Source: Elusimicrobiota bacterium (GTDB lineage Bacteria > Elusimicrobiota > Elusimicrobia > UBA1565 > UBA9628). From it: a DNA stretch of 21,150 bases. The stretch's first letter is position 1, and each line of letters begins with the position of its first letter. Location: assembly GCA_028865585.1 (NCBI GenBank), contig JAGWJU010000004.1, positions 1 through 21,150 on the forward strand. Reading direction: 5' to 3'. The position numbers and the translations under genes are program-made. Positions 14,734-21,150 of this stretch are shown piece after piece. The notes under the pieces were generated by a model. That model had not been told where the DNA came from and made no database searches. It was given only the letters and a program-made list of their open reading frames with translations.

Positions 14734-14739
14734 TATAAT
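14734..14739 (+). promoter_or_regulatory. -10 element of the outer-membrane protein gene
   Basis: A perfect TATAAT lies 18 bases before the chosen ATG at 14758, inside an A/T-rich patch. The transcript would start near 14746 and include a GGGGG run that may act as ribosome-binding site. No clear -35 is visible. Confidence 0.6.
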
Positions 14740-14757
14740 ATGCGCCGGGGGTTCTTT

Positions 14758-15267
14758 ATGATGAATTCAGCCGCCGTCAAAAAAGTGATTTTTAGCGTTG
14801 CGGCATTTTGGGGAATCATGGCGCTTGCGGGCGCTGCCGCGGCGCAGCAGGTTTCGGGGCCCGCGGCCGGAGAGTTCGGCATCGGCATCGAGGCCGGGCA
14901 GCCCAGCGGAGCCGCCGCCAAGTATTGGCTCGACAAGGACTCGGCCGTCGACGCCGGTTTCGGAGAGTCCAACGGCGACGCCGCCCTGCACGCGGATTTG
15001 GTCTGGCACGCGTGGAACGTCCTGCCGCAGCCTCAGCAAGGCAAGCTGGGCATTTATTTCGGCGCGGGGCCCAGGCTTCAGTTCGCGTCGGACACGGAAT
15101 TCGCGGTGCGCACGTTTGTTGGAACTTCGTATTGGCTCGGCGGCCATCCCGTCGAGCTTTTCGCCGAGGTCGGCCCGGTGTTCCAGATGACCCAGGGCGG
15201 CGGCGTCTATGCGGACGGCGCCGTGGGCGCGCGCTTTTATTTCAACTGGCGCGGCCCGGGGAGCTGA
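14758..15267 (+). CDS. Small outer-membrane beta-barrel protein
   Basis: This 169-residue protein has a signal peptide (about residues 1-27, KKVIFSVAAFWGIMALAGAAAAQ) and then alternating beta-type sequence: GEFGIGIEAGQPSGAAAKYWLDKDSAVDAGFG, a block with LHADLVWHAWNV, LGIYFGAGPR, VRTFVGTSYWLGGHPVELFAEVGP and a last strand ending VGARFYF. This order resembles short OmpA/DUF3996-like eight-strand barrels common in diderm bacteria, with FGIGI-x-G-x-P-x-G near the mature start. ATG 14758 follows a G-rich Shine-Dalgarno candidate; ATG 14761 and ATG 14740 are alternatives, the last too close to the -10. It is followed two bases later by the dehydrogenase gene, an unusual partner. Confidence 0.75.
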   Translation: MMNSAAVKKVIFSVAAFWGIMALAGAAAAQQVSGPAAGEFGIGIEAGQPSGAAAKYWLDKDSAVDAGFGESNGDAALHADLVWHAWNVLPQPQQGKLGIYFGAGPRLQFASDTEFAVRTFVGTSYWLGGHPVELFAEVGPVFQMTQGGGVYADGAVGARFYFNWRGPGS

Positions 15268-15269
15268 CC

Positions 15270-16127
15270 ATGGGCATCGAGCGGGCGGCGGTCATCGGCG
15301 GCGGAACGATGGGCTCGGGCATCGCGCACGTCCTGGCTTTGGGCGGCATCCCGGTCACTCTGATCGAGGCTAAAAAGGATCTTTTCGACAAGGCGCTCTC
15401 CGGCATCGCCAAGAACATGGACCGGCAGGCGGCCAAGGGCGTCATCACGAAAGACGACAAGGATAAGGCGCTGGCCCGGATTTCTCCGGGCTTGAGCGTC
15501 GAGGCCGCGGCCGGCGCGGACATCGTCGTCGAGGCGATTTGGGAGAATTTGGCCGCCAAAAAAGAAGTGTTCGCCAATCTGGACAAGGCCTGCGGACCCA
15601 AGGCGATTCTGGCCAGCAACACCTCGTCCATCTCCATCACGGAGCTGGCCGCCGCGACCAAGCGTCCGGCTCAAGTGGTCGGCATGCACTTCATGAACCC
15701 GGTGCCGGTCATGACGCTCGTCGAGCTCATCCGCGGCGTGGCGACGTCCGAGGAGACCTTCGCCGCGGTCAAGGCGCTGGCCGAGAGGCTGGGCAAGACC
15801 CCGGTTTCGGCGCGCGACTATCCCGGCTTTATCTCCAACCGCATCTTGATGCCCATGATCAACGAGGCGGCCTGCGCTCTCATGGAGGGCGTGGGCAGCC
15901 GGGAGGACATCGACACGGTCATGAAGCTCGGCATGAACCATCCCATGGGGCCTCTGACGCTGGCCGACTACATCGGCCTGGACGTGTGCCTGTCCATCAT
16001 GGAGGTTTTGTATTCCGGATTTTGCGATTCCAAATACCGGCCGTGCCCGCTTCTGCGCAAGCTGGTGGAGGCGGGGCGCTTGGGCCGGAAAACGGGGAAG
16101 GGATTTTATGACTACGGCAACGGCTGA
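15270..16127 (+). CDS. 3-hydroxyacyl-CoA (3-hydroxybutyryl-CoA) dehydrogenase
   Basis: This 285-residue NAD(P)-dependent enzyme interconverts 3-hydroxyacyl-CoA and 3-oxoacyl-CoA. The Rossmann motif is VIGGGTMGSGIA (8-19), followed by the acidic E33 in LIEAKKD that favours NAD. VVEAIWENLAAKKEVF, SNTSSISI, the catalytic histidine in GMHFMNPVPVMTLVEL, DYPGFISNRILMPMINEA and the C-terminal HPMGPLTLADYIGLD with KTGKGFYDY are all family landmarks. The length matches Hbd/PaaH type enzymes. I chose ATG 15270, with GGGGAG six bases upstream and two bases after the barrel-protein stop; an open frame reaching farther upstream only overlaps that gene. It overlaps the acyl-CoA dehydrogenase by 20 bases. 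Confidence 0.95.
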   Translation: MGIERAAVIGGGTMGSGIAHVLALGGIPVTLIEAKKDLFDKALSGIAKNMDRQAAKGVITKDDKDKALARISPGLSVEAAAGADIVVEAIWENLAAKKEVFANLDKACGPKAILASNTSSISITELAAATKRPAQVVGMHFMNPVPVMTLVELIRGVATSEETFAAVKALAERLGKTPVSARDYPGFISNRILMPMINEAACALMEGVGSREDIDTVMKLGMNHPMGPLTLADYIGLDVCLSIMEVLYSGFCDSKYRPCPLLRKLVEAGRLGRKTGKGFYDYGNG

Positions 16128-17295
16128 GGCGCAGGGACTTTCTTTCGAGCTGGGCGAGACCCAGAAAATGGCGCGCGATTTGGCGCGCGACTTCGCGGTC
16201 AAACGCCTGAAGCCCCTGGCGCAAAAACTCGACGAAGAAGAGGCCGTTCCTCGCGAGCTCTACGCCGAGGCCGCCGCGCTGGGGTTTTTCGGCATCATGA
16301 TCGGCGAGGAATACGGCGGCTTGGGGCTGGATCTGGTGTCCTATGCGGCCATCATGGAGGAAATCGCCTGGGCCTCGGCCGCGTACCAGGTGTGCCTGAC
16401 CGTGCACAATTCCCTGTTTTGCAAGGCGCTGACCTCTTTCGGAACCGAGGAGCAGAAGAAAAAATACCTGCCGCGTCTGGCCAGGGGCGAGCTCATCGGC
16501 GCCTACTGCCTCTCGGAGCCCGGCTCCGGCACCGACGCCGGGAGCTTGAAGACCGCCGCGGCGGCCGACGGCGGCGACTACGTCTTGGACGGCACCAAGG
16601 CCTGGGTGTCCAACGCCGGCTTCGCGGACATTTTCCTGGTTTTCGTTTCGACCAACCCGGCCGCGGGCAACAAGGGCATCAGCTGCCTCTTGGTTGAGAA
16701 AAACACCCCCGGCATGACCTTGGGCAAGAAGGAGAAAAAGCTCGGCATCCGGGCCTCGGATACGCGCGAGATTTCCTTCCGCAAGGCCCGCGTGCCCAAG
16801 GCCAACCGCATCGCCGCCGAGAACGAGGGCTTCAAGGTCGCCCTGGCCATCTTGGACGGCGGCCGCATCGGCATCGCGGCCCAGGCCGTGGGCATCGCGC
16901 GCGCGGCCATGGACGAGGCCGTGTCCTACGCCCAGGCCCGCAAGCAATTCGGCAAGACTTTAGCGCAGTTCCAGGCCACCCAGATGAAGATTGCGGAGAT
17001 GTCCATGGGCGTGGACGCGGCGCGTCTTCTGACTTGGCGCGCGGCGGACAAGATGCAGAGGGGTCTGCGCGCGACCAAAGAAGCGTCCATGGCCAAACTT
17101 TTCGCCTCCGAGGTCGCCAACAAGGCGGCCACGGACGCCCTGCAGATTCACGGCGGCAACGGCTACACGCGCGAGTTCCCGGTCGAGCGCCTTTTCCGCG
17201 ACGCCCGCATCACGCAGATTTACGAGGGCACGTCCGAAATCCAGCGCCTCATCATCGCGCGAGAGACCTTGGCCGAGGCCAAACAGCCCGCTTAA
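16108..17295 (+). CDS. Acyl-CoA dehydrogenase (short-chain / butyryl-CoA type)
   Basis: This 395-residue FAD enzyme oxidises acyl-CoA to trans-2-enoyl-CoA, or runs in reverse with a suitable electron partner. Marks in order: GEEYGGLGLDLV, AYCLSEPGSGTDAGSLKT (FAD/substrate loop), KAWVSNAG, LGIRASDTREI, the helical end with ARKQFGKTLAQFQATQ, LQIHGGNGYTREFPVER and RDARITQIYEGTSEIQR, where E373 is the expected catalytic base of the short-chain group. The length is normal. Start ATG 16108 lies within the end of the dehydrogenase gene, with AAGGG upstream. Thiolase, crotonase and electron-transfer flavoprotein genes are not in the window, so whether it serves fatty-acid breakdown or butyrate-type fermentation cannot be told. 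Confidence 0.95.
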   Translation: MTTATAEAQGLSFELGETQKMARDLARDFAVKRLKPLAQKLDEEEAVPRELYAEAAALGFFGIMIGEEYGGLGLDLVSYAAIMEEIAWASAAYQVCLTVHNSLFCKALTSFGTEEQKKKYLPRLARGELIGAYCLSEPGSGTDAGSLKTAAAADGGDYVLDGTKAWVSNAGFADIFLVFVSTNPAAGNKGISCLLVEKNTPGMTLGKKEKKLGIRASDTREISFRKARVPKANRIAAENEGFKVALAILDGGRIGIAAQAVGIARAAMDEAVSYAQARKQFGKTLAQFQATQMKIAEMSMGVDAARLLTWRAADKMQRGLRATKEASMAKLFASEVANKAATDALQIHGGNGYTREFPVERLFRDARITQIYEGTSEIQRLIIARETLAEAKQPA

Positions 17296-17306
17296 GCCCC
17301 GCGGGC

Positions 17307-17316
17307 GTGCTATAAT
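17307..17316 (+). promoter_or_regulatory. Extended -10 promoter of the fluoride operon
   Basis: GTGCTATAAT carries a perfect TATAAT (17311-17316) with TG one base upstream, and lies seven bases before the first base of the riboswitch, where transcription should begin. No -35 match is seen at the usual distance. The ten bases are identical to those at 12828-12837. Confidence 0.8.
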
Positions 17317-17322
17317 TTTCTC

Positions 17323-17382
17323 GGGCGATGGAGTTCGCCCCAGTCCAACCGCCCCGATTCACGGGGCTGATGACTCCTACCG
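17323..17382 (+). ncRNA. Fluoride riboswitch (crcB motif) aptamer
   Basis: The RNA has the conserved elements of the fluoride aptamer: GGGCGATGGAGTTCGCCC at the 5' end and GGCTGATGACTCCTAC at the 3' end. Pairings visible are GGGCG (17323-17327) with CGCCC (17336-17340), GGAGT (17330-17334) with ACTCC (17373-17377), and the hairpin GCCCCG (17351-17356) with CGGGGC (17362-17367) closing ATTCA. It lies directly before crcB, the known target of this class. Fluoride with magnesium is expected to stabilise the fold and switch the operon on. Confidence 0.95.
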
Positions 17383-17418
17383 GGCCGTAAAATATCTTTC
17401 CTTTCGGTAGGAGTTTTT
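17373..17418 (+). terminator. Riboswitch expression platform: terminator that also hides the crcB ribosome-binding site
   Basis: ACTCCTACCG (17373-17382) is perfectly complementary to CGGTAGGAGT (17405-17414), a 10-bp stem closing a 22-base loop and followed by TTTTT. Its 5' arm shares ACTCC with the aptamer helix, so ligand-bound aptamer and terminator exclude each other. The 3' arm contains the Shine-Dalgarno TAGGAG (17408-17413), eight bases before the crcB ATG, so the same hairpin can block both transcription and translation in the absence of fluoride. Confidence 0.85.
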
Positions 17419-17421
17419 ATT

Positions 17422-17793
17422 ATGGAAAACGCGCTGGCTCTCGTCGTCGGCTCCGTCGCGGGCGGCTTCGCCCGCTGGAGTTTCTCCGGCCGCGTCGGCC
17501 GGATGATGGGCGGGGGCTTTCCCTGGGGCACCTTCGTCGTCAACCTTTCGGCCTGCTTCTTGATCGGCCTCTTCGACAGCCTGGCCGAGGTCCGCTTCGC
17601 TCTCAGCCCCGCCGCGCGCATCCTGCTGATGACGGGGTTCTGCGGCGCCTACAGCACGTTTTCCACGTTCATTCTGGAAACCGCCAAGCTGCTGCAAAGC
17701 GGGCAGCCCGCCTTGGCCTTGGCGAATTTTTTCGGCAGCGGCTTGGCCGGCATCGCTTTGTTCTGGTTCGGGGCGGCGCTGGGCCGGGTCTAA
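17422..17793 (+). CDS. crcB: Fluoride ion channel CrcB (Fluc)
   Basis: This 123-residue, four-helix membrane protein exports fluoride as a dual-topology dimer. Visible family residues: GTFVVNLSACFLIG with N41, and GFCGAYSTFSTF (72-83) whose F80 and F83 match the two phenylalanines that line the fluoride path in Fluc-Bpe (F82 and F85); the break in helix 3 that holds the central sodium is in the same segment. The usual VN-x-x-GSF reads VNLSACF here. A fluoride riboswitch lies directly upstream, and the DUF190 companion gene follows 13 bases after its stop. Confidence 0.96.
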   Translation: MENALALVVGSVAGGFARWSFSGRVGRMMGGGFPWGTFVVNLSACFLIGLFDSLAEVRFALSPAARILLMTGFCGAYSTFSTFILETAKLLQSGQPALALANFFGSGLAGIALFWFGAALGRV

Positions 17794-17806
17794 ACGGGAG
17801 GCGGCG

Positions 17807-18163
17807 ATGAAACTCGAAGGCGAACAGAAACTGTTGCGGATTTTCGTGGGCGAGCAGGATCGCTGGGAGGGGCGGCCGCTCTATGAGGCCATCGTGGACG
17901 AGGCCCGGGCTAGGCGCCTGGCCGGGGCCACGGCCTTGAAGGGCTTCATGGGCTTCGGGCGCAACGCCCACCTGCACACGGTCAAGATCCTGGAGCTTTC
18001 CGAGGACTTGCCCGTGGTCGTCGAGATCGTGGACGCCGAGGACAAGATCAAGGCCTTCTTGCCCAGGCTCGACGAAATGGTCAAGGAAGGGCTCATCACG
18101 ATGGAGGCGGTGCATGTCATCGCCTACCGGGCCGAAGGCAAGGGGCGGGCTAAAAAAGCCTAG
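17807..18163 (+). CDS. DUF190 protein, CrcB-associated
   Basis: This 118-residue soluble protein belongs to DUF190, a PII-like ferredoxin-fold family that often sits next to crcB and is thought to help fluoride resistance by an unknown mechanism. The family pattern is clear: LRIFVGEQDRWEGRPLYEAIVDEARARRLAGATALKGFMGFG (given as LRIFVGEQDRW with PLYEAIV and GATALKGFMGFG), then LPVVVEIVDAEDKIKAFLP and a last strand ITMEAVHVIAY. GGGAGG precedes the ATG at 17807. It shares the riboswitch-controlled transcript with crcB. Its stop TAG overlaps the stop of the convergent alaS at the four bases CTAG. Confidence 0.92.
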   Translation: MKLEGEQKLLRIFVGEQDRWEGRPLYEAIVDEARARRLAGATALKGFMGFGRNAHLHTVKILELSEDLPVVVEIVDAEDKIKAFLPRLDEMVKEGLITMEAVHVIAYRAEGKGRAKKA

Positions 18164-20820
18164 CTCTTCTGGTCCGCGAGGCGGGCCAGCTCCGAGGCGA
18201 CGCCGTCCCACTCGGCCTCGGCCATGCCGCCCTGCGCGAACTCCGCCCGCCCGCCGGCTGAGCCGCCGCGCGCCAGGGCCAGGGCCTTGGCGATTTTCGC
18301 GGCGTCGAAGCCCTGGGCGACCAAATCCGGGGTCGCGGCCAGCACGAAGGAAATCTTGCCCTCCTGGATGGAGGCGACGAAGGCCAGGCCCGAGCCGATG
18401 TCGGCCTTGCCCTTGTCGGCTAAGCCGCGCAGGGACTTCGGATCGGCGCCTTCGAGGCGCTCCAGGCGCAGGGTGGCGCGGCTTTTTTCCAGAACGACCG
18501 TCCAGGACTTGGAGGCCCGGACGATGCGCTTGGCCTTCAAGCCCGCGAGCATGTCCTTGATTTTCCTCTCCTGCTCGCGCAGGGCGTCCAGGCCCGCTTC
18601 CTCGCGCAAAAGAATCTCGGCCGCGCCGCCCTCCGCCTTGATCTGGGCGACGGAATCGCGCGTGCGCGCGAGGATTTCGGCGCGCGCGGCGGCCTCCTCC
18701 TGTGCGCAAGTTTCCGCGTATTCCTCGGCCGCGGTGCCGGCCAGGGCCTCGATGCGGCGCACGCCCGCCGAGACCGAGGACTCCTTGAGGATTCTAAAAG
18801 CGCGCAGGTCGGCCGTGTTCTTGGCGTGGGTTCCGCCGCAGAGCTCGAGGCTGAAGCGCTCTTTGGGGGCGGACCAGCCCTCGGCGTTGACGAGCACGAA
18901 GCGGGGCCGCGCGCCGTAGTCTTCGCCCAAAAGCGTCACCGCGCCGTACTCCTGGACCTTTTCCACCGAGTCTTCCTTGGTCCAGACCGGATGGGACTTG
19001 GCGATTTCGGCGTTGATGTCCTGCTCGATTTGGCGCAGAAGCTCGGGACCCAAGGGCTTGGGATGGGTAAAATCGAAGCGAAGCTTGTCCGGGCCCACGT
19101 AGGAGCCGGCCTGGCGCACGTGGGGGCCTAAAATCCGGCGCAGGACGGCGTTCAAAAGGTGCGTCGCGGTGTGGTGCGGCACGATGCGGGCCCGCCTCGC
19201 GGCATCCACGCGGGCCAGGACCGCCGCGCCCGCCGCCAGCGCCTTGGCGTTCTCGTCCGCGAGGACGTGGAAAACGGCGTCCCCCTGCTTCTGGGTGTCG
19301 GTCACGCGCGCGAGCTGGATTTTCCCGTCCGCGCTTAAAATCTCGCCCGTGTCGCCCACCTGCCCGCCGCCCTCGGCGTAGAACGGCGTCTTGTCCAGAA
19401 TCAGGACCGCGGGCCGCGCGCCGTTCTTGGGCTCGAAGGCCGCGATCTTGGCCTTTTCCTCAAGCGAATGGTAGCCCGTGAACTCGGTGCGAAAGCGCCC
19501 CTCCCAGCCCACTATCGCGGCTTTGGCGCCGGAGCCCTTCCAGGACGCGCGTGCGATTTCCACGGCTTTTTCTTCCGCGCGGCGAAAGCCCGCCTCGTCC
19601 ACGGCCACGCCGCGCCCGGCCGCGATCTCGCGGGTGAGCTCCAAGGGGAATCCGAAGGTGTCGTGGAGCTTGAAGGCGGCTTCGCCCGCCAGCGTCTTTC
19701 CGGAGCGCTCCAAGAGGCGCTCCAGCTCCTTTTCGCCGCTTTCCAGGGTCTGGGCGAAGCGCTCCTCCTCGGCCTCAAGCGCTCCGGCGACGGTCTCGGC
19801 CGCGGCCGAGACCTCGGGATAGGCTTGGGAAAAAATTTCCGCGACCGTGGGGACGAGCTTATAAAGGAAAGGCTCTTGGGCGCCCAGGAGCCGGCCGTAG
19901 CGCGCGGCGCGGCGGATGAGGCGGCGCAGGACGTAGCCGCGCTCGATGTTGGAGGGGATAAGCCCCTCGGTCATGAGCATCACGGCGGCGCGCGCGTGGT
20001 CCGCGATGACGCGCAGGCCCGTCTGGGCCTGCGACGAGGCGCCGGGCTCCGTGCCTAAAAGCGCGCAGGCCCTTTCGGAGAGGGGCTTGAACAAATCCGT
20101 GCCGAAGGCCGAATCCGCGCCCTGGACGACCACCGCCAGGCGCTCCAGGCCCATGCCCGTGTCGATGTTTTTTCGCGGCAAATCCTTGAGGCTTTTGTCT
20201 TGCTGGCGGTCGAACTGGGTGAAGACCAGGTTCCAGACCTCCATGTAGCGGTCGCAGTCGCAGCCGGGCGCGCAGTCCGGCTTGCCGCAGCCAAGCGCCG
20301 CGCCGCGGTCGAAGTAAATCTCGGAGCAGGGGCCGCAGGGGCCCGTCGGCCCCATGTCCCAAAAATTGGTGTCCGCTCCCAGCTTCGAGGGCGCGTTGGG
20401 CGCGCCCTGCTTTTTCCACAGCGCCAGGGCGTCTTCGTCGTCCTTGAACACCGTGGGGTAGAGCCGTTTGGCATCGAGGCCCAGCTCCTTGGTCAGGAAC
20501 TCCCAGGCCCAGGAGATGGTCTCGGCCTTGAAGTAGTCGCCGAAGGAAAAGTTGCCCAGCATCTCGAAGAACGTCAGGTGCCGGGCCGTGGCGCCCACGC
20601 GGTCGATGTCCGTGGTGCGCAGGCACTTCTGGCAGCTCGCCGCCCGGGAGAGGTCCCGCTTTATCCCGAGGAAATAAGGTTTGAAGGGCACCATGCCCGC
20701 GGCGTTGAACATAAGGCTCTGATCGCCGTGGGGCACCAGCGGCGCCGAGGGCACAAGGGGGTGGCCGCGCTTGACGAAGAAATCAAGGTAGGACTGCCGC
20801 AGTTCGGCGCTGGTTTTCAT
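18160..20820 (-). CDS. alaS: Alanyl-tRNA synthetase
   Basis: This 886-residue class II synthetase charges tRNA-Ala and edits mischarged Ser and Gly. The N-terminal catalytic part has LVPHGDQSLMFNAAGMV and the motif-2 region RHLTFFEMLGNFSFGDYFK (80-98). The editing domain has HTATHLL (about residues 549-555) and CGGTHAKNTADL (about 659), the zinc ligands of AlaS/AlaX proteins. The C-terminal C-Ala/DHHA1 domain ends with GGSAGGRAEFAQGG. The length is normal, so no truncation. The ATG at 20820 has no Shine-Dalgarno; TATAAT lies 14 bases upstream. It converges with the fluoride operon. Confidence 0.97.
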   Translation of the reverse strand: MKTSAELRQSYLDFFVKRGHPLVPSAPLVPHGDQSLMFNAAGMVPFKPYFLGIKRDLSRAASCQKCLRTTDIDRVGATARHLTFFEMLGNFSFGDYFKAETISWAWEFLTKELGLDAKRLYPTVFKDDEDALALWKKQGAPNAPSKLGADTNFWDMGPTGPCGPCSEIYFDRGAALGCGKPDCAPGCDCDRYMEVWNLVFTQFDRQQDKSLKDLPRKNIDTGMGLERLAVVVQGADSAFGTDLFKPLSERACALLGTEPGASSQAQTGLRVIADHARAAVMLMTEGLIPSNIERGYVLRRLIRRAARYGRLLGAQEPFLYKLVPTVAEIFSQAYPEVSAAAETVAGALEAEEERFAQTLESGEKELERLLERSGKTLAGEAAFKLHDTFGFPLELTREIAAGRGVAVDEAGFRRAEEKAVEIARASWKGSGAKAAIVGWEGRFRTEFTGYHSLEEKAKIAAFEPKNGARPAVLILDKTPFYAEGGGQVGDTGEILSADGKIQLARVTDTQKQGDAVFHVLADENAKALAAGAAVLARVDAARRARIVPHHTATHLLNAVLRRILGPHVRQAGSYVGPDKLRFDFTHPKPLGPELLRQIEQDINAEIAKSHPVWTKEDSVEKVQEYGAVTLLGEDYGARPRFVLVNAEGWSAPKERFSLELCGGTHAKNTADLRAFRILKESSVSAGVRRIEALAGTAAEEYAETCAQEEAAARAEILARTRDSVAQIKAEGGAAEILLREEAGLDALREQERKIKDMLAGLKAKRIVRASKSWTVVLEKSRATLRLERLEGADPKSLRGLADKGKADIGSGLAFVASIQEGKISFVLAATPDLVAQGFDAAKIAKALALARGGSAGGRAEFAQGGMAEAEWDGVASELARLADQKS

Positions 20821-20834
20821 GGCGGGACAAGGCT

Positions 20835-20840
20835 ATTATA
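20835..20840 (-). promoter_or_regulatory. -10 element of alaS
   Basis: A perfect TATAAT on the minus strand lies 14 bases before the alaS ATG, giving a leader of about seven bases with no Shine-Dalgarno. The -35 position (around 20858-20863) reads GCCGGA, unlike TTGACA, and falls between two copies of a 14-bp direct repeat. Confidence 0.65.
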
Positions 20841-20875
20841 CCGCTTCCATGGCGTCCGGCGCCGCTTCCATGGCG
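20841..20875. repeat. Pair of perfect 14-bp direct repeats at the alaS promoter
   Basis: CCGCTTCCATGGCG occurs at 20841-20854 and again at 20862-20875, 21 bases from start to start, that is two helical turns. Each contains the palindrome CCATGG. The first copy abuts the -10 element of alaS and the pair covers the -35 region, which is where a regulator would bind. Confidence 0.7.
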
Positions 20876-20902
20876 GAGCCAAGCAGCGCCGGGCGGCCGA
20901 TG

Positions 20903-21150
20903 TCAGCGCGCGTACTTCTCGATGGTTTTAATGCGCTTGGCGGTGCGCTCCGTCTGCCGGGTCCGCGCGTCTCTCGCCGTCTCCGCTTGATCCGGGTTTT
21001 TGTAGCGGACGATAAGCACGACGCGGCCGCCGGTCCCGGAGACGGGGGCGGCGTGAACGGCGCCCCCGAAGCCGACGGCGAATTCCCGGTCCATGTTGCT
21101 CACGAAGGCCGCGGCGCCGGGCGGGGCTTCCAGGCGGCGAACGCGGCCGC
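20903..21150 (-). CDS. Unrecognised protein, C-terminal part (partial)
   Basis: The minus-strand frame ending at TGA 20905-20903 stays open to the window edge, so at least 81 residues of a longer protein are probably present; a GTG at 21103 would give a 66-residue version. The visible part reads EAPPGAAAFVSNMDREFAV, then VLIVRYKNPDQAETARD and a basic end TAKRIKTIEKYAR with regular Arg/Lys/Thr spacing that looks helical. I do not recognise a family. It lies 82 bases upstream of alaS on the same strand, and alaS has its own promoter in the gap. Confidence 0.5.
   Translation of the reverse strand, partial: GRVRRLEAPPGAAAFVSNMDREFAVGFGGAVHAAPVSGTGGRVVLIVRYKNPDQAETARDARTRQTERTAKRIKTIEKYAR

Noticed and set aside
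14740..14757. ATG at 14740 as start of the barrel protein
   Set aside because: It directly follows the TATAAT box and would lie before the expected transcript start; the ATG at 14758 gives a cleaner signal peptide.
17286..17306. GCCCGC / GCGGGC hairpin at the end of the acyl-CoA dehydrogenase gene as a terminator
   Set aside because: The six-base stem overlaps the stop codon, has a nine-base loop and no T tract directly after it; the nearby TTTT lies behind the promoter of the fluoride operon.

Overview
The window is a GC-rich, almost fully coding piece of a diderm (Gram-negative type) bacterial chromosome. An MCE lipid-transport system with a predicted outer-membrane domain, a small predicted outer-membrane barrel and several Sec-exported proteins support a diderm envelope. 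The gene set and order would fit a GC-rich lineage such as Elusimicrobiota, but no marker here proves that and I treat it as a weak guess. No rRNA, tRNA, insertion sequence, prophage or CRISPR array is visible. No stretch longer than about 130 bases lacks a gene, apart from regulatory leaders.

Layout. (1) 1-4417 and on to 6605, plus strand: the 3' end of an alanine racemase gene, then mlaE, mlaF and a fused MCE/beta-rich protein (lipid transport between membranes), radA (recombination helicase), a YacL-type PIN/TRAM protein, and a fused ispDF (isoprenoid precursors). Genes overlap by 4 bases or nearly abut, as in one operon. (2) 6602-7798, minus strand: a secreted, cysteine-rich CHAP-like protein, convergent with ispDF. 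(3) 7881-12815, plus strand: cysS, rlmB, a CDF zinc-type transporter, a thiamine pyrophosphokinase, a small two-helix membrane protein and a secreted AcpA-like phosphoesterase, again chained by 4-base overlaps. (4) 12829-13289: a monocistronic gene for a tiny exported Met/His/Lys repeat protein with its own promoter, leader and terminator. (5) 13288-14643, minus: a lysine 2,3-aminomutase-like radical SAM enzyme. (6) 14734-17295, plus: a small outer-membrane barrel, a 3-hydroxyacyl-CoA dehydrogenase and an acyl-CoA dehydrogenase. (7) 17308-18163, plus: promoter, fluoride riboswitch, crcB (fluoride channel) and its DUF190 companion. (8) 18160-20820, minus: alaS, behind a promoter with a striking 14-bp direct repeat, followed by the C-terminal part of an unrecognised minus-strand gene running off the window edge.

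The radA-yacL-ispD/F-cysS-rlmB order recalls the well-known Bacillus subtilis block, with disA, gltX, cysE and mrnC absent and the CHAP-like gene lying between ispDF and cysS. The strongest regulatory element is the fluoride riboswitch, whose expression platform can be read base by base. The least explained features are the nine-fold M-H-[HR]-K repeat protein, the one-polypeptide MCE/beta-barrel bridge, the cysteine-rich CHAP-like protein, the apparent leaderless starts of several lead genes, and the 14-bp repeat pair at the alaS promoter.
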